The notes below the pieces were generated by a model. That model had not been told where the DNA came from and ran no database searches. It saw only the letters and a list, made by a program, of their open reading frames with translations. Below, piece by piece: positions 1-8,224 of a stretch of DNA of 64,000 nucleotides. Source of the DNA: JABDJL01 sp963664065 (GTDB lineage Bacteria > Pseudomonadota > Gammaproteobacteria > Xanthomonadales > SZUA-36); contig OY760942.1 of NCBI GenBank assembly GCA_963664065.1, positions 744,001-808,000 of the forward strand, read 5' to 3'. Within the stretch, counting starts at the first letter, position 1, and the number at the start of each line of letters is the position of its first letter. A program made the position numbers and the translations under genes.

Positions 1-323
1 TTCCAATCAACAACCTGGTGCAGGTCGAAGGCACGCCCCTTGCCGGGATCAAGGCCATTGATCCGCTGGAATTTGTACGCACCATCGCGATTGCGAGAAT
101 CATGATGCCCGCCTCGGTGGTTCGACTTTCGGCGGGTCGCACTGAAATGAGTGATGAAACGCAGGCATTGTGTTTTTTCGCGGGTGCCAACTCAATTTTC
201 TACGGCGACAAACTGCTGACAACGGACAACCCGGGAGTTGCCAGGGATCGTGAGTTGCTGAGCCGCCTGGGAATCAGACCGTCGGGATCATCCTTCGGAC
301 CAGGCCTGGAAACCGTCGCCTGA
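1..323 (+). CDS. bioB: biotin synthase BioB, C-terminal part
   Basis: This is the C-terminal ~107 residues of biotin synthase, the radical-SAM enzyme that inserts sulfur into dethiobiotin. The gene is cut by the left window edge and reads in the frame beginning at base 3. Visible family features are the start PINNLVQVEGTPLAG, the segment FVRTIAIARIMMP, a conserved RLSAGR and the stretch CFFAGANSIFYGDKLLTT, all typical of the last third of BioB. The CxxxCxxC cluster motif lies outside the window. It ends four bases before bioF and begins a biotin operon bioB-F-H-C-D. Identification is secure; length and start cannot be judged. Confidence 0.95.
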   Translation, partial: PINNLVQVEGTPLAGIKAIDPLEFVRTIAIARIMMPASVVRLSAGRTEMSDETQALCFFAGANSIFYGDKLLTTDNPGVARDRELLSRLGIRPSGSSFGPGLETVA

Positions 324-327
324 ACAG

Positions 328-1509
328 ATGAATACCGGGAAAACCAGCCTCGATCCATGGCTGGCCGCTACTGCTTCGGTACGCCGGCAAAATCATCTGC
401 AGCGGCAGAGAAAGACTTTGAACTCAAACGGACAAATGTTGGTCTCCCTCGACGGCAACTCACTGATCAATTTCAGCAGTAACGATTATCTCGGATTAGC
501 CCATGACAATTCTCTTGTTGAAGCCATTGCACGAGGTGCTGCCGAACATGGTGTCGGAAGCGGTGCCTCGGCATTGGTCACGGGATATCGAAGTGTCCAC
601 CAGGCGCTGGAACACGAACTGGCAGAGTTTCTGCAACGCGATCGCGTGCTTCTGTGCTCTTCCGGCTACCAGGCAAACCTTGCCGTTTTGAGCTGTCTTG
701 CTTCCCGTGGCGATACCATCATCCAGGATCGCCTGTGCCACGCATCCCTGATCGACGGGGCGAGGCTCAGTGGAGCAGAACTGCGTCGATATCCTCACCT
801 GGATCTGCAAGGGCTGGAACAACAGTTAAAGCGAGGGGGAGGAGCCAAAACCCTGGTCGTTACGGACGGGATTTTTTCCATGGACGGAGACCGGGCGCCA
901 CTTCGCAGCCTGTCAGATTCGAGCAAGGCCCACGGCGCCTGGCTGTTGGTTGATGACGCCCATGGGATTGGCATAACCGGACCTGGCGGACGGGGTAGCG
1001 TGGCTGCGGCGAAGCTGGATCAGGATCAGGTTCCCATACTGGTTGGAACGCTGGGAAAGGCCTTCGGCTGCTCAGGAGCATTCATTGCCGGTAGCGAAGC
1101 GCTGATTGATCACATCATCAATGAAGGCCGCACCTACCTGTTTACCACCGCCATATCCCCGGCCATTACTGAGGCTGCCAGAGCAGCGCTGATCCGGGTC
1201 CGATCGGACAAGTGGCGACGTGACCGTCTCAGGGAGCGAATTGAACAGTTCCGCGTGGGAGCGGCAGAGCTTGGCCTGCCAATGCTGGAATCGCATACAC
1301 CAATTCAACCGGTAATGGTCGGAGACGCTGCAAAAACACTGGGAATTTCAGCTGCACTGCAAGTGAAAGGTTTGATGGTCACCGCAATCAGGCCGCCAAC
1401 GGTGGCAGCGGGCTCATCGCGCTTGAGGGTCACGCTTTCCGCCATTCATAAGGCCGCTCAGGTAGCGCAATTGCTGGAGGCATTGTCAGAATGCATAGAC
1501 GCCCGTTGA
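328..1509 (+). CDS. bioF: 8-amino-7-oxononanoate synthase BioF
   Basis: A PLP-dependent alpha-oxoamine synthase of 393 residues, the usual size. It joins pimeloyl-ACP and alanine in the first dedicated step of biotin ring assembly in the cytoplasm. Family motifs are FSSNDYLGLA near residue 50, the acid-histidine pair in VDDAHGIG near 210, and TLGKAFGCSGAF, whose Lys244 should form the PLP Schiff base. ATG follows the bioB stop by four bases, and the 3' end overlaps bioH by 19 bases, so translation is probably coupled. Confidence 0.97.
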   Translation: MNTGKTSLDPWLAATASVRRQNHLQRQRKTLNSNGQMLVSLDGNSLINFSSNDYLGLAHDNSLVEAIARGAAEHGVGSGASALVTGYRSVHQALEHELAEFLQRDRVLLCSSGYQANLAVLSCLASRGDTIIQDRLCHASLIDGARLSGAELRRYPHLDLQGLEQQLKRGGGAKTLVVTDGIFSMDGDRAPLRSLSDSSKAHGAWLLVDDAHGIGITGPGGRGSVAAAKLDQDQVPILVGTLGKAFGCSGAFIAGSEALIDHIINEGRTYLFTTAISPAITEAARAALIRVRSDKWRRDRLRERIEQFRVGAAELGLPMLESHTPIQPVMVGDAAKTLGISAALQVKGLMVTAIRPPTVAAGSSRLRVTLSAIHKAAQVAQLLEALSECIDAR

Positions 1510-2267
1510 TCCGTGTGCTTGGGAAAGGTCCCGACCTGGTAATGCTCCATGGCTGGGGTATGCACAAAAGTATTTGGGGGAATTTTGCCAATCGGTTGGC
1601 AGCGCGATTCAGATTGCATCTTGTAGACTTGCCCGGCCACGGTGAGGCCAGTCGCCTTGATTGTAGTTTCAGCACAAGTGAATTCGCCAAAGAAGTTGCA
1701 GATCACACGCCACCTGCGGCCTGGCTGGGCTGGTCGCTCGGAGGGCAGGTGGCCATCAGGGCAGCTCTTGATCGACAGGAAAAAGTAAGCCAGCTTGTTT
1801 TGCTCTGTACCAACCCTTCCTTTGTAACGACAAATGGCTGGCAGTTTGCGCAGAACCTCCGTGTGTTTGAAGAGTTTTCCAATGAGCTTGAGCAGGACTT
1901 GGCGCAAACCTTGGATCGTTTTATGCGGCTGCAGGTCACAGGCTCAGTCAATGCAAGGCAATCCTTGCGGCAGATGCAAGCCGCGCAATTGGAGTTACCG
2001 GCCATTGAAGCCTTGCGATCCGGCTTGAACATTCTTGGCTCCGAGAATCTGGCCGGCCTGTTGAAAGACATTAGGACGCCCTGTCAGGTAATCGGGGGCA
2101 GCGAAGACAGGCTGGTTCCAATAAAAGCGGTTCGCTTATCTGCAGAACTTATTTTGGGAGCCGAACTCCATGAATTCGAAGGTGCGGGACACGTGCCCTT
2201 TATCAGTCATGGTGAGGAGTTGGCGCAGTTAATCACGGAATTCATCGCCAGGAAGCGGGCCGCATGA
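1491..2267 (+). CDS. bioH: pimeloyl-ACP methyl ester carboxylesterase BioH
   Basis: An alpha/beta hydrolase of 258 residues. BioH removes the methyl ester from pimeloyl-ACP methyl ester and ends the disguised fatty-acid cycle begun by BioC. The oxyanion motif MLHGWGM lies near residue 20, the nucleophile elbow GWSLGG has Ser82, the acid lies in GSEDRLVP near 205 and the histidine in GAGHVPF near 233. It sits between bioF and bioC with overlaps on both sides (19 and 4 bases). Context makes BioH far more likely than a general esterase. Confidence 0.95.
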   Translation: MHRRPLIRVLGKGPDLVMLHGWGMHKSIWGNFANRLAARFRLHLVDLPGHGEASRLDCSFSTSEFAKEVADHTPPAAWLGWSLGGQVAIRAALDRQEKVSQLVLLCTNPSFVTTNGWQFAQNLRVFEEFSNELEQDLAQTLDRFMRLQVTGSVNARQSLRQMQAAQLELPAIEALRSGLNILGSENLAGLLKDIRTPCQVIGGSEDRLVPIKAVRLSAELILGAELHEFEGAGHVPFISHGEELAQLITEFIARKRAA

Positions 2268-3151
2268 CCCTGACGGTTTTCGATACTGCGGCAGTCCGCA
2301 GGGCATTTGACCGGGCGGCAGGGGATTATGACCGACATGCAGTGCTGCAGCATGAGGTAGAAGCACGCTTGCTGGAACGACTTGAACACCTGGGCCGGGA
2401 ACCCGGGCGTATCCTGGATGTTGGTTGTGGGACCGGAAACGCCAGTCACGCCATGCAGGAAGACTATCCCCAAGCGATAGTCATAGGGCTGGACTGGTCT
2501 GTCGCAATGCTGAACCAGATGAGGCAGCGCGAGCCTGGCGGTTCAGATTCGCTGGTCCTGTGTGCGGATATGCACAGCCTTCCGCTGGCCGCACAAAGCG
2601 TGGACGTGGTGTTTTCCAACCTGGCGATTCAATGGACTACTGATTTGGATGCCTTGCTGCTAAGTTTAAGAACGGTGCTAAAGCCGGGTGGAATGCTGCT
2701 GTTTTCGACTTTCGGACCGGATACCCTGCATGAATTAAGAACAGCCTGGTCCAAGGCCGATGACCGGCCGCACGTAAACCTTTTCGCGGACATGCATGAT
2801 ATTGGTGACAAGGTGGTGGCAGCCGGATTTGTCGAACCGGTTTTCGACGTCGATCTCATGACCCTTGAATACAGGGATGTCATCAGCCTGATGCGTGACC
2901 TGAAGGCTATTGGCGCACACAACTCGGCATTAGGGCGCAGCGCGGGCTTGACCGGTAAAGACAAATTTTCGCGCGTGCTGGAGGCCTATGAAGAATTCCG
3001 TAAAGAAGGTATCTATCCGGCAAGCTATGAAGTCATTTACGGGGCCGCTTTCGGCCCACGCGAGGGCCAGCCTTTCCGCCACCCTGAGGGAGAAATTGTG
3101 ACCTTTTCTGTTGAAGCCTTAAAGGCGTCACGCAAGAGGGAAGCAAGGTGA
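2264..3151 (+). CDS. bioC: malonyl-ACP O-methyltransferase BioC
   Basis: A SAM-dependent methyltransferase of 295 residues that methylates malonyl-ACP so it can enter fatty-acid elongation as a biotin precursor. The N-terminus carries the BioC signature AVRRAFDRAAGDYDRHAVLQ. The SAM-binding glycine motif ILDVGCGTGNAS is near residue 50, followed by GLDWSVAMLNQM and FSNLAIQWTTDL. It overlaps bioH by four bases (ATGA) and bioD by four bases. Its presence together with BioH defines the BioC-BioH route to pimelate. Confidence 0.96.
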   Translation: MTLTVFDTAAVRRAFDRAAGDYDRHAVLQHEVEARLLERLEHLGREPGRILDVGCGTGNASHAMQEDYPQAIVIGLDWSVAMLNQMRQREPGGSDSLVLCADMHSLPLAAQSVDVVFSNLAIQWTTDLDALLLSLRTVLKPGGMLLFSTFGPDTLHELRTAWSKADDRPHVNLFADMHDIGDKVVAAGFVEPVFDVDLMTLEYRDVISLMRDLKAIGAHNSALGRSAGLTGKDKFSRVLEAYEEFRKEGIYPASYEVIYGAAFGPREGQPFRHPEGEIVTFSVEALKASRKREAR

Positions 3152-3792
3152 AACGATTATTTATCACAGGCACCGACACCGGAATTGGAAAAACCTACGC
3201 GGCTTGTGCATTGATTCGCCACCTGGCAGGCGGAGGGCATTCTGTTTCTGCCATGAAGCCGGTTGCCTCCGGCTGTGAACCGACGCCTGAAGGGCTGAGA
3301 AATGAAGATGCATTGGCCTTGATGGAGGCAATGAATGTTGAATTGGACTACGCGCAGGTAAATCCTTACGCCTTTCAAGCAGCGATTGCTCCGCACATCG
3401 CAGCCGATAAAGCGGGCCAGGCGATTGATCTGCTCGCAATATCCGCTATTGCAGATTCTATCGATTCAGATTTCCTTGTTATTGAAGGTGCCGGAGGATG
3501 GTGTGTGCCCCTGAACGAGGATTTACTGCTGGTCGAACTGGTAAGGGTTTTGCGGGCAGAGGTCATACTGGTGGTTGGTATGAAATTGGGATGTATCAAC
3601 CATGCATTATTAAGTGCAAACCAAATTCAAGGCGATGGCTGCGAACTGATCGGCTGGATTGCAAATGGCGTTGATGCCAATATGCCGGCTTACAGGGAAA
3701 ACATGATTACATTGTCTAAAATGATGCCAGTTCCGCTTCTAACTGAAATTCCCTGGGGCGGTCAGGCCTTGTGTTTCGGGGACAAAATTTGA
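3148..3792 (+). CDS. bioD: dethiobiotin synthase BioD
   Basis: An ATP-dependent carboxylase of 214 residues that closes the ureido ring of dethiobiotin. It begins MKRLFITGTDTGIGKTYAAC, the P-loop typical of the family, and has KPVASGCEPT near residue 37 and the EGAGGWCVPL motif near 115. The GTG start at 3148 overlaps the bioC stop. This is the last gene of the operon; a three-hairpin structure ending in an intrinsic terminator follows. Confidence 0.96.
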   Translation: MKRLFITGTDTGIGKTYAACALIRHLAGGGHSVSAMKPVASGCEPTPEGLRNEDALALMEAMNVELDYAQVNPYAFQAAIAPHIAADKAGQAIDLLAISAIADSIDSDFLVIEGAGGWCVPLNEDLLLVELVRVLRAEVILVVGMKLGCINHALLSANQIQGDGCELIGWIANGVDANMPAYRENMITLSKMMPVPLLTEIPWGGQALCFGDKI

Positions 3793-3903
3793 TCTAATTT
3801 TAAGAAATCAGACATTTGCTATTGAAATTGAAGGCGAAAATGCGTAAAGATAGTGCATCGGCCTTTTTTGGATTAAAGGGATTAATACCTCAAACGAAAG
3901 TTT

Positions 3904-4015
3904 GAATCGGAAATAACGCTCCCCCTTGCGTTATTTCCGTGTTGAGGCCGGTGTTCCCCTTGCACCGGATCTCATGGAAAGGACCGGTTGACCCCTTGCC
4001 GGTCCTTTCTTTTTA
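3904..4015 (+). ncRNA. candidate small RNA: three hairpins with C-rich CCCCTT loops
   Basis: Three stem-loops stand in a row in the gap between bioD and zapE. Hairpin 1 has a perfect 12-bp stem (3908-3919 with 3928-3939) and loop TCCCCCTT. Hairpin 2 pairs 3948-3953 with 3963-3968, plus an outer TGAG/CTCA pair, and has loop TTCCCCTTG. Hairpin 3 pairs 3978-3987 with 3999-4008, has loop TTGACCCCTTG and is followed by a T-rich tract. The stems differ in sequence but every loop carries CCCCTT. A terminator alone would not need three different stems holding one loop. Xanthomonas sX13 and the rhizobial cuckoo RNAs have comparable C-rich loops thought to pair with Shine-Dalgarno regions. The RNA may be processed from the bio mRNA or have its own promoter; I see only a weak candidate (TTGAAA at 3822). 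Homology to a named family is not established. Confidence 0.6.
3978..4015 (+). terminator. intrinsic terminator after bioD and the candidate sRNA
   Basis: A perfect 10-bp stem AAAGGACCGG / CCGGTCCTTT with an 11-base loop, followed by CTTTTT. It should stop plus-strand transcription coming from bioD or from the candidate small RNA. zapE ends on the opposite strand 23 bases further on. Confidence 0.85.
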
Positions 4016-4037
4016 ACTGAGACCTCAAATCACCTAA

Positions 4038-5066
4038 CTAGGGTAAATGCGGGCGGGCCAGGTACTGGTGGCTTTGCATCTCGTTCAGCCTGCTGATGGT
4101 ACGTTGAAATTCAAAGGCCAGTCGCGTTCCAGTGTAGATTTCCTCGATTGATGTAGCTGCTGAGATCAGCAACTTGACATTTCGGTCATAGAATTCATCC
4201 ACCAGGTTTATCAATCTGCGCGTTGAGTCGGCCTCGGCTTCGCCCAGTTTGGGCAGTCCCGAAATGAACACCGTGTTGAAACTGCGACTGATTTCTATGT
4301 AGTCACGGGCACTGTGCGGCTGGTCACATAATTCTTCGAAATCAAACCAGATGATGCCGTCTCCTCGCTGCCTCGCATGAAAGGCCCGGCCATTGATTTC
4401 GAGTTCAGAGTCCAGTTCACAGCCACCGGCCATACTTTGAAAACTTTCTTCAAGCACGCGATCAGCCCCGGCATCCAGGGGATGATGGTAGATCTCGGAT
4501 CTTTCTAGTATTCGCAGGCGGTAGTCCATTTCGCCATAGAACTGAATTACCCGTGACTTTGATTTGATCAGTTCGATTGCTGGTAAGAAACGTGATCGCT
4601 GCAAGCCGTCCTTGTACAGCTTGTTGGGGTGCAGATTGGATGTTGCGACCAGAACCACGCCATGATTGAACAATGCTTCCAGCAGTCTTGCCAGTAACAT
4701 TGCGTCGGCAATATCGGAAACATAAAACTCGTCAAAACACAGCAGACGGCAGCGCCGCCCCCATTCCCTGGCTATTTCCTTCAGCGGATCCCGGGCTGCC
4801 TCACGTTTGTGCAAAGCATCATGAACCCGGGCCATAAAGCGATGAAAATGGATGCGCTGTTTCTGAGGAAAAGGCAGGGAGTCAAAAAACAGGTCCATCA
4901 GCCAGGTCTTTCCCCTGCCAACGCCTCCCCACAGGTAAACGCCCTTTGTCCTGCGTATGTCTGCACCGCCTACCCTCTGCCAGAATGGGGTTTTCATGGG
5001 TTCAACCAGTTCGTACCAGAGCCGATCGAGCAGCTTGATGGCTTGAAGCTGTGCGGGATCGGGCAT
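4038..5066 (-). CDS. zapE: cell division ATPase ZapE (AFG1 family)
   Basis: An AAA-type ATPase of the AFG1/ZapE family that acts at the Z-ring during constriction. Walker A is GGVGRGKTWLMD near residue 47, Walker B is LLCFDEFYV near 115, and the sensor-like VATSNLHPNKLY lies near 142. The first ATG (5066) gives 342 residues. However, the frame stays open upstream to 5150 and there encodes PLSIYESRLGSGDF, which resembles the usual ZapE N-terminus. That stretch has no ATG, GTG or TTG, only ATT and CTG codons. The true start may therefore be non-canonical, or the family N-terminus may have been lost. It lies 43 bases downstream of the hydrolase gene on the same strand. Confidence 0.9.
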   Translation of the reverse strand: MPDPAQLQAIKLLDRLWYELVEPMKTPFWQRVGGADIRRTKGVYLWGGVGRGKTWLMDLFFDSLPFPQKQRIHFHRFMARVHDALHKREAARDPLKEIAREWGRRCRLLCFDEFYVSDIADAMLLARLLEALFNHGVVLVATSNLHPNKLYKDGLQRSRFLPAIELIKSKSRVIQFYGEMDYRLRILERSEIYHHPLDAGADRVLEESFQSMAGGCELDSELEINGRAFHARQRGDGIIWFDFEELCDQPHSARDYIEISRSFNTVFISGLPKLGEAEADSTRRLINLVDEFYDRNVKLLISAATSIEEIYTGTRLAFEFQRTISRLNEMQSHQYLARPHLP

Positions 5067-5109
5067 GAAATCGCCGGAGCCTAGCCGCGATTCATAAATA
5101 CTCAGTGGA

Positions 5110-5808
5110 TTAGCAGGAGGTGACAGAACCTGGTTCCGGCAGCTGGGACCTCACGCCATTCTTGAGCAGGCCACGCAAATCCATCAGCCTTCTGTGAAAA
5201 AAATGACCGGCGCCTTCCATTACAACCAGTTCAGGCCTTGGATCCAGGTCGCGGGCCCAGTCATTGACATCATCCAGCCTGACCACGTCGTCCTCGTCTC
5301 CCTGCACAACCAGCCAGGGACAATCGGGATGAAGCAGCGAGTTAAAATCGTATCGTTGAACGGCTGGTGCTATTGATATCAGTTGGCCCAGCTTGAGGTT
5401 TTGTGCAGCACGCAAGGCGATGTAGGCGCCGAACGAAAAACCACCCAGCCACAAATCATCACCACTGCGCGTACGCCGGACCCATTCGGTGATTGCGAAC
5501 AAATCATCGGTTTCGCCATAACCGTCATCGAAGCTGCCTGCGCTGGCGCCAACACCACGAAAATTAAACCGCACGGTACGCAATCCCAATTCACGCATTG
5601 ATCGCTCAAGTATCGTGACCACCTTGTTGTGCATGGTGCCGCCGTGTTGCGGGTGGGGGTGGCAAAGCACTACTGTGGCCGGACGTTCATCCTGAGAATC
5701 AGGAACATCACAGACACATTCCAGCGCTCCTACCGGCCCACGCAGAGTAAATTCGGTGTGGCGCGAGGGGAAATTACCAGGTTGTTCAAAGACCTGTGAG
5801 TCCGGCAT
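5110..5808 (-). CDS. alpha/beta hydrolase of the COG2945 type
   Basis: A cytoplasmic alpha/beta hydrolase of about 232 residues, substrate unknown. It shows the family pattern LCHPHPQHGGTMHNKVV near residue 48, RFNFRGVGASAG near 80, the nucleophile elbow GGFSFGAY near 121, the acid in QGDEDDVV near 167 and the histidine in GAGHFFHRR near 200. I prefer ATG at 5808 with an AAAGG upstream over the TTG at 5829, which has no ribosome site. It is transcribed toward zapE with a short gap, so the two may form an operon. Confidence 0.8.
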   Translation of the reverse strand: MPDSQVFEQPGNFPSRHTEFTLRGPVGALECVCDVPDSQDERPATVVLCHPHPQHGGTMHNKVVTILERSMRELGLRTVRFNFRGVGASAGSFDDGYGETDDLFAITEWVRRTRSGDDLWLGGFSFGAYIALRAAQNLKLGQLISIAPAVQRYDFNSLLHPDCPWLVVQGDEDDVVRLDDVNDWARDLDPRPELVVMEGAGHFFHRRLMDLRGLLKNGVRSQLPEPGSVTSC

Positions 5809-5862
5809 GGGTTTCTGAACCTTTGACAAGGACTGCTATTTTAACGCAATGCCCCGCGAATT

Positions 5863-5895
5863 GGGCAATGTTAGGGGCAATAGGTTTTGGGCAAT
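5863..5895. repeat. three GGGCAAT repeats in the gap before acpH
   Basis: GGGCAAT occurs at 5863, 5875 and 5889 in the short divergent gap between the hydrolase and acpH. Spacings of 12 and 14 bases are close to a helical turn, so this could be a regulator site, but no known operator is recognised. Confidence 0.3.
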
Positions 5896-5911
5896 GTGCT
5901 AATGTGCGCGC

Positions 5912-6517
5912 ATGAATTTTCTGGCCCATCTCTACCTGGCTCAAGGGGACGATGATCTGATGCTGGGTGCACTGCTGGGGGATTTTGTAAGGGGGCGACG
6001 GGCCATGTGGACGTATCCCTTTGCAACACGCGAAGGTATTCGCTTGCATCGCAGAATTGATAAAGTCACCGACCATTCAGCGCAGGTTAAATCGCTACGA
6101 CGAAAGTTTCCGAAAGAATTCAGGCGCTATGCCGGCATTGTTATAGATCTCGCTTTCGATTATGAACTGGCGAGTGACTGGTCTCGCTATTCTTCAACCA
6201 GTTTGATCCAGTTCGATAGAGACGTTCGAGAAGTTTTGGCCCGGCACCAGGAACTATTACCGGACAAATTAAAAGACTTTATGGCATATGCAGACCGGCG
6301 CGGGTTGTTTGCGAATTATCGGTCTGAGGATGAAATGTTATTCAGCCTGGCGGGAATCGGTACCCGTTTGAAACGTGTCAATCCTCTCCACCGCGTAGCC
6401 GAGATATGGCCGGACATCAAGCAGGAATCGCACGAGGCTTTTGTATCCGTATTCCCTGAAATTCAGTCCAACGTGGCTGACTGGCGAAAGCGCAGGTCCA
6501 CCAATACCGGATCATGA
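5912..6517 (+). CDS. acpH: ACP phosphodiesterase AcpH
   Basis: Acyl-carrier-protein phosphodiesterase, 201 residues, which removes the 4'-phosphopantetheine arm from holo-ACP. The N-terminus MNFLAHLYLA followed by GALLGDFVRG near residue 24 is the family signature, with GIRLHRRIDKVTDHS (metal-ligand histidine and aspartates) near 47 and FDYELASDWSRY near 84. Its 3' end overlaps the convergent nuclease gene by 55 bases. Confidence 0.9.
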   Translation: MNFLAHLYLAQGDDDLMLGALLGDFVRGRRAMWTYPFATREGIRLHRRIDKVTDHSAQVKSLRRKFPKEFRRYAGIVIDLAFDYELASDWSRYSSTSLIQFDRDVREVLARHQELLPDKLKDFMAYADRRGLFANYRSEDEMLFSLAGIGTRLKRVNPLHRVAEIWPDIKQESHEAFVSVFPEIQSNVADWRKRRSTNTGS

Positions 6518-8214
6518 TCCGAAGATCGCATCCAGGGCTGTGGAAGCACAATACCAGGCGGGTAGGTCGAGTTGATATGAAGAATTCTGGTTGACTGAAC
6601 ATATGGGCGCAGTTTCACTGAGGCGAATGCATAATCCAGTGTTCCCGCTGCTCCAAAGTAAATGAAACTGAATTCCGGCCCCATGCCAGAAGAAGCCTTC
6701 AGGTCTTTGAACCCGGCTTCGATAATCGCCGTGATGGGATCTTCCATACGGTAAGCATTCATGTCACCCAGGATCAGTGCCTTGCCGTGTGTCAGCGCAT
6801 CGGCCCGGGATCGCGTCCAGGCCGCCATTTTTCTGGCCGCCCGGGTGCGAGCCAGATTCCAGCATCCCTGACCGTCTTTCAGGTTGGCATTGCGGCTATC
6901 TGCCGGGCAGGAGCCCTTGGATTTGAGGTGATTGACGACCACCAGGAAAGACTCGCCACTGATCCTGTCCTGGAATTGTTGTGACATGGGTACCCTGCTC
7001 AGGCCCTCGAATTCCGGACCGGTCAGCACCTCAGCCTGGCCGATGGGTGCAAGCTTGTCATCGCGGTAAAAAAGACCAACGGTAATCACATCACCGCCTA
7101 TCAATCCGTCCCATGGCATGACGAAATTCCAGCTTTCCCCGGTCGCGCCCTCAAGATCGGAAATAAAGTCCCGAGCTGCGCTGTTCTCTCCAAAACCATC
7201 ATTTTCCAGTTCCATCACTGCGACGAGGTGGGGTCTGGTGTGGGCTATTGTTGCTGAGAGCCTGTCGCGTTGCTTAGAAAACTCATTGCTCGTTTTTGCT
7301 CCCCGCGGCGTCGGGAAACCATCACCTTTACCGTTGCCATTGAAGTAATTATGAAGATTGAGACCGATCACCCTGATGTCACCTTCTCCCGGTGGCTTGA
7401 TGGGAATCACATTGGTGGGCAATACACGCATGGGCTCTTTTTGTATCAATCTCAAATCCCTGCTGTCGTGTCCCAACACACCTTTAAGTGCCAACAAGCG
7501 GGTTCCGGCAGGCAGAATTCGACTGATCCCATCCACCTGCTGGATGTTCAGTGATAAGAGCCGGTTTTTTGTGGCCTGTGCACGCGCATCGGCACCGGGC
7601 CTGGCCACCTCGGTGGGTACGGGCAGAATTCCGCCAAGGTTTACAGTCAGCAGTCCCGATCCCGCGCCGAACGCATCACTGATCACCAGGTCCTGATTGA
7701 TACTCAGATGCATGCCTTCCAGCGCTTCCCTTTCATCCCGGACCAGCGGCAATGCAACCTCGGTTTCTGGTAAGGCCTTATTGGATGCGCAAACCCTGAA
7801 TCGTTCAATCTCTGTTAAGGAACTCATCGTGTTTGACCGCTCACCGAGCTCGGTAACTAATCCGGAAACGACCAGATGGTCCCCTTCAGCAATATGGGTA
7901 GTCAGCTCCGGGCTATGAATAAAAAGCCCATTGGAGGTGAGGTCTGAGTCATCAGACGAGGCTTGTTCAATGAAAAGGCCCTTTGATGGAATAATCAGGG
8001 TTACGATTCCATTGACTTGCAATTCCTGGCCCAGCATGGGGGAGAGTTCCCCATTTCCCTGAATGCTGCTTATTGCTGTATGGTCAAATTCGCAGATACT
8101 CGCAGGGAATTCCCGGATTTTACTTGTGCGCTGGCAGGCGGTCATAAGCAGGGCAATGAAGAAAAACGCCGCAATAAGCGGCGTTCCGTGTTTCAATTTC
8201 CAAACCTTTATCAT
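6463..8214 (-). CDS. ExeM/NucH-type secreted nuclease lipoprotein
   Basis: A 583-residue lipoprotein of the extracellular nuclease family (ExeM, NucH). A signal peptide ends in the lipobox LMTAC near residue 27. An OB-like N-terminal domain (GIVTLIIPSKGLFIEQ; SGLVTELGE) precedes an endonuclease/exonuclease/phosphatase domain. The EEP motifs are GLNLHNYF near 284, VAVMELENDG near 335, VNHLKSKGSCP near 431, ILGDMNAYRMEDP near 486 and SSDHDPVLVDL at the C-terminus. It probably degrades external DNA or RNA at the outer membrane. It overlaps acpH tail to tail, and cytochrome c5 lies just upstream on the same strand. Confidence 0.85.
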   Translation of the reverse strand: MIKVWKLKHGTPLIAAFFFIALLMTACQRTSKIREFPASICEFDHTAISSIQGNGELSPMLGQELQVNGIVTLIIPSKGLFIEQASSDDSDLTSNGLFIHSPELTTHIAEGDHLVVSGLVTELGERSNTMSSLTEIERFRVCASNKALPETEVALPLVRDEREALEGMHLSINQDLVISDAFGAGSGLLTVNLGGILPVPTEVARPGADARAQATKNRLLSLNIQQVDGISRILPAGTRLLALKGVLGHDSRDLRLIQKEPMRVLPTNVIPIKPPGEGDIRVIGLNLHNYFNGNGKGDGFPTPRGAKTSNEFSKQRDRLSATIAHTRPHLVAVMELENDGFGENSAARDFISDLEGATGESWNFVMPWDGLIGGDVITVGLFYRDDKLAPIGQAEVLTGPEFEGLSRVPMSQQFQDRISGESFLVVVNHLKSKGSCPADSRNANLKDGQGCWNLARTRAARKMAAWTRSRADALTHGKALILGDMNAYRMEDPITAIIEAGFKDLKASSGMGPEFSFIYFGAAGTLDYAFASVKLRPYVQSTRILHINSTYPPGIVLPQPWMRSSDHDPVLVDLRFRQSATLD

Positions 8215-8224
8215 CTTGTCTTCT

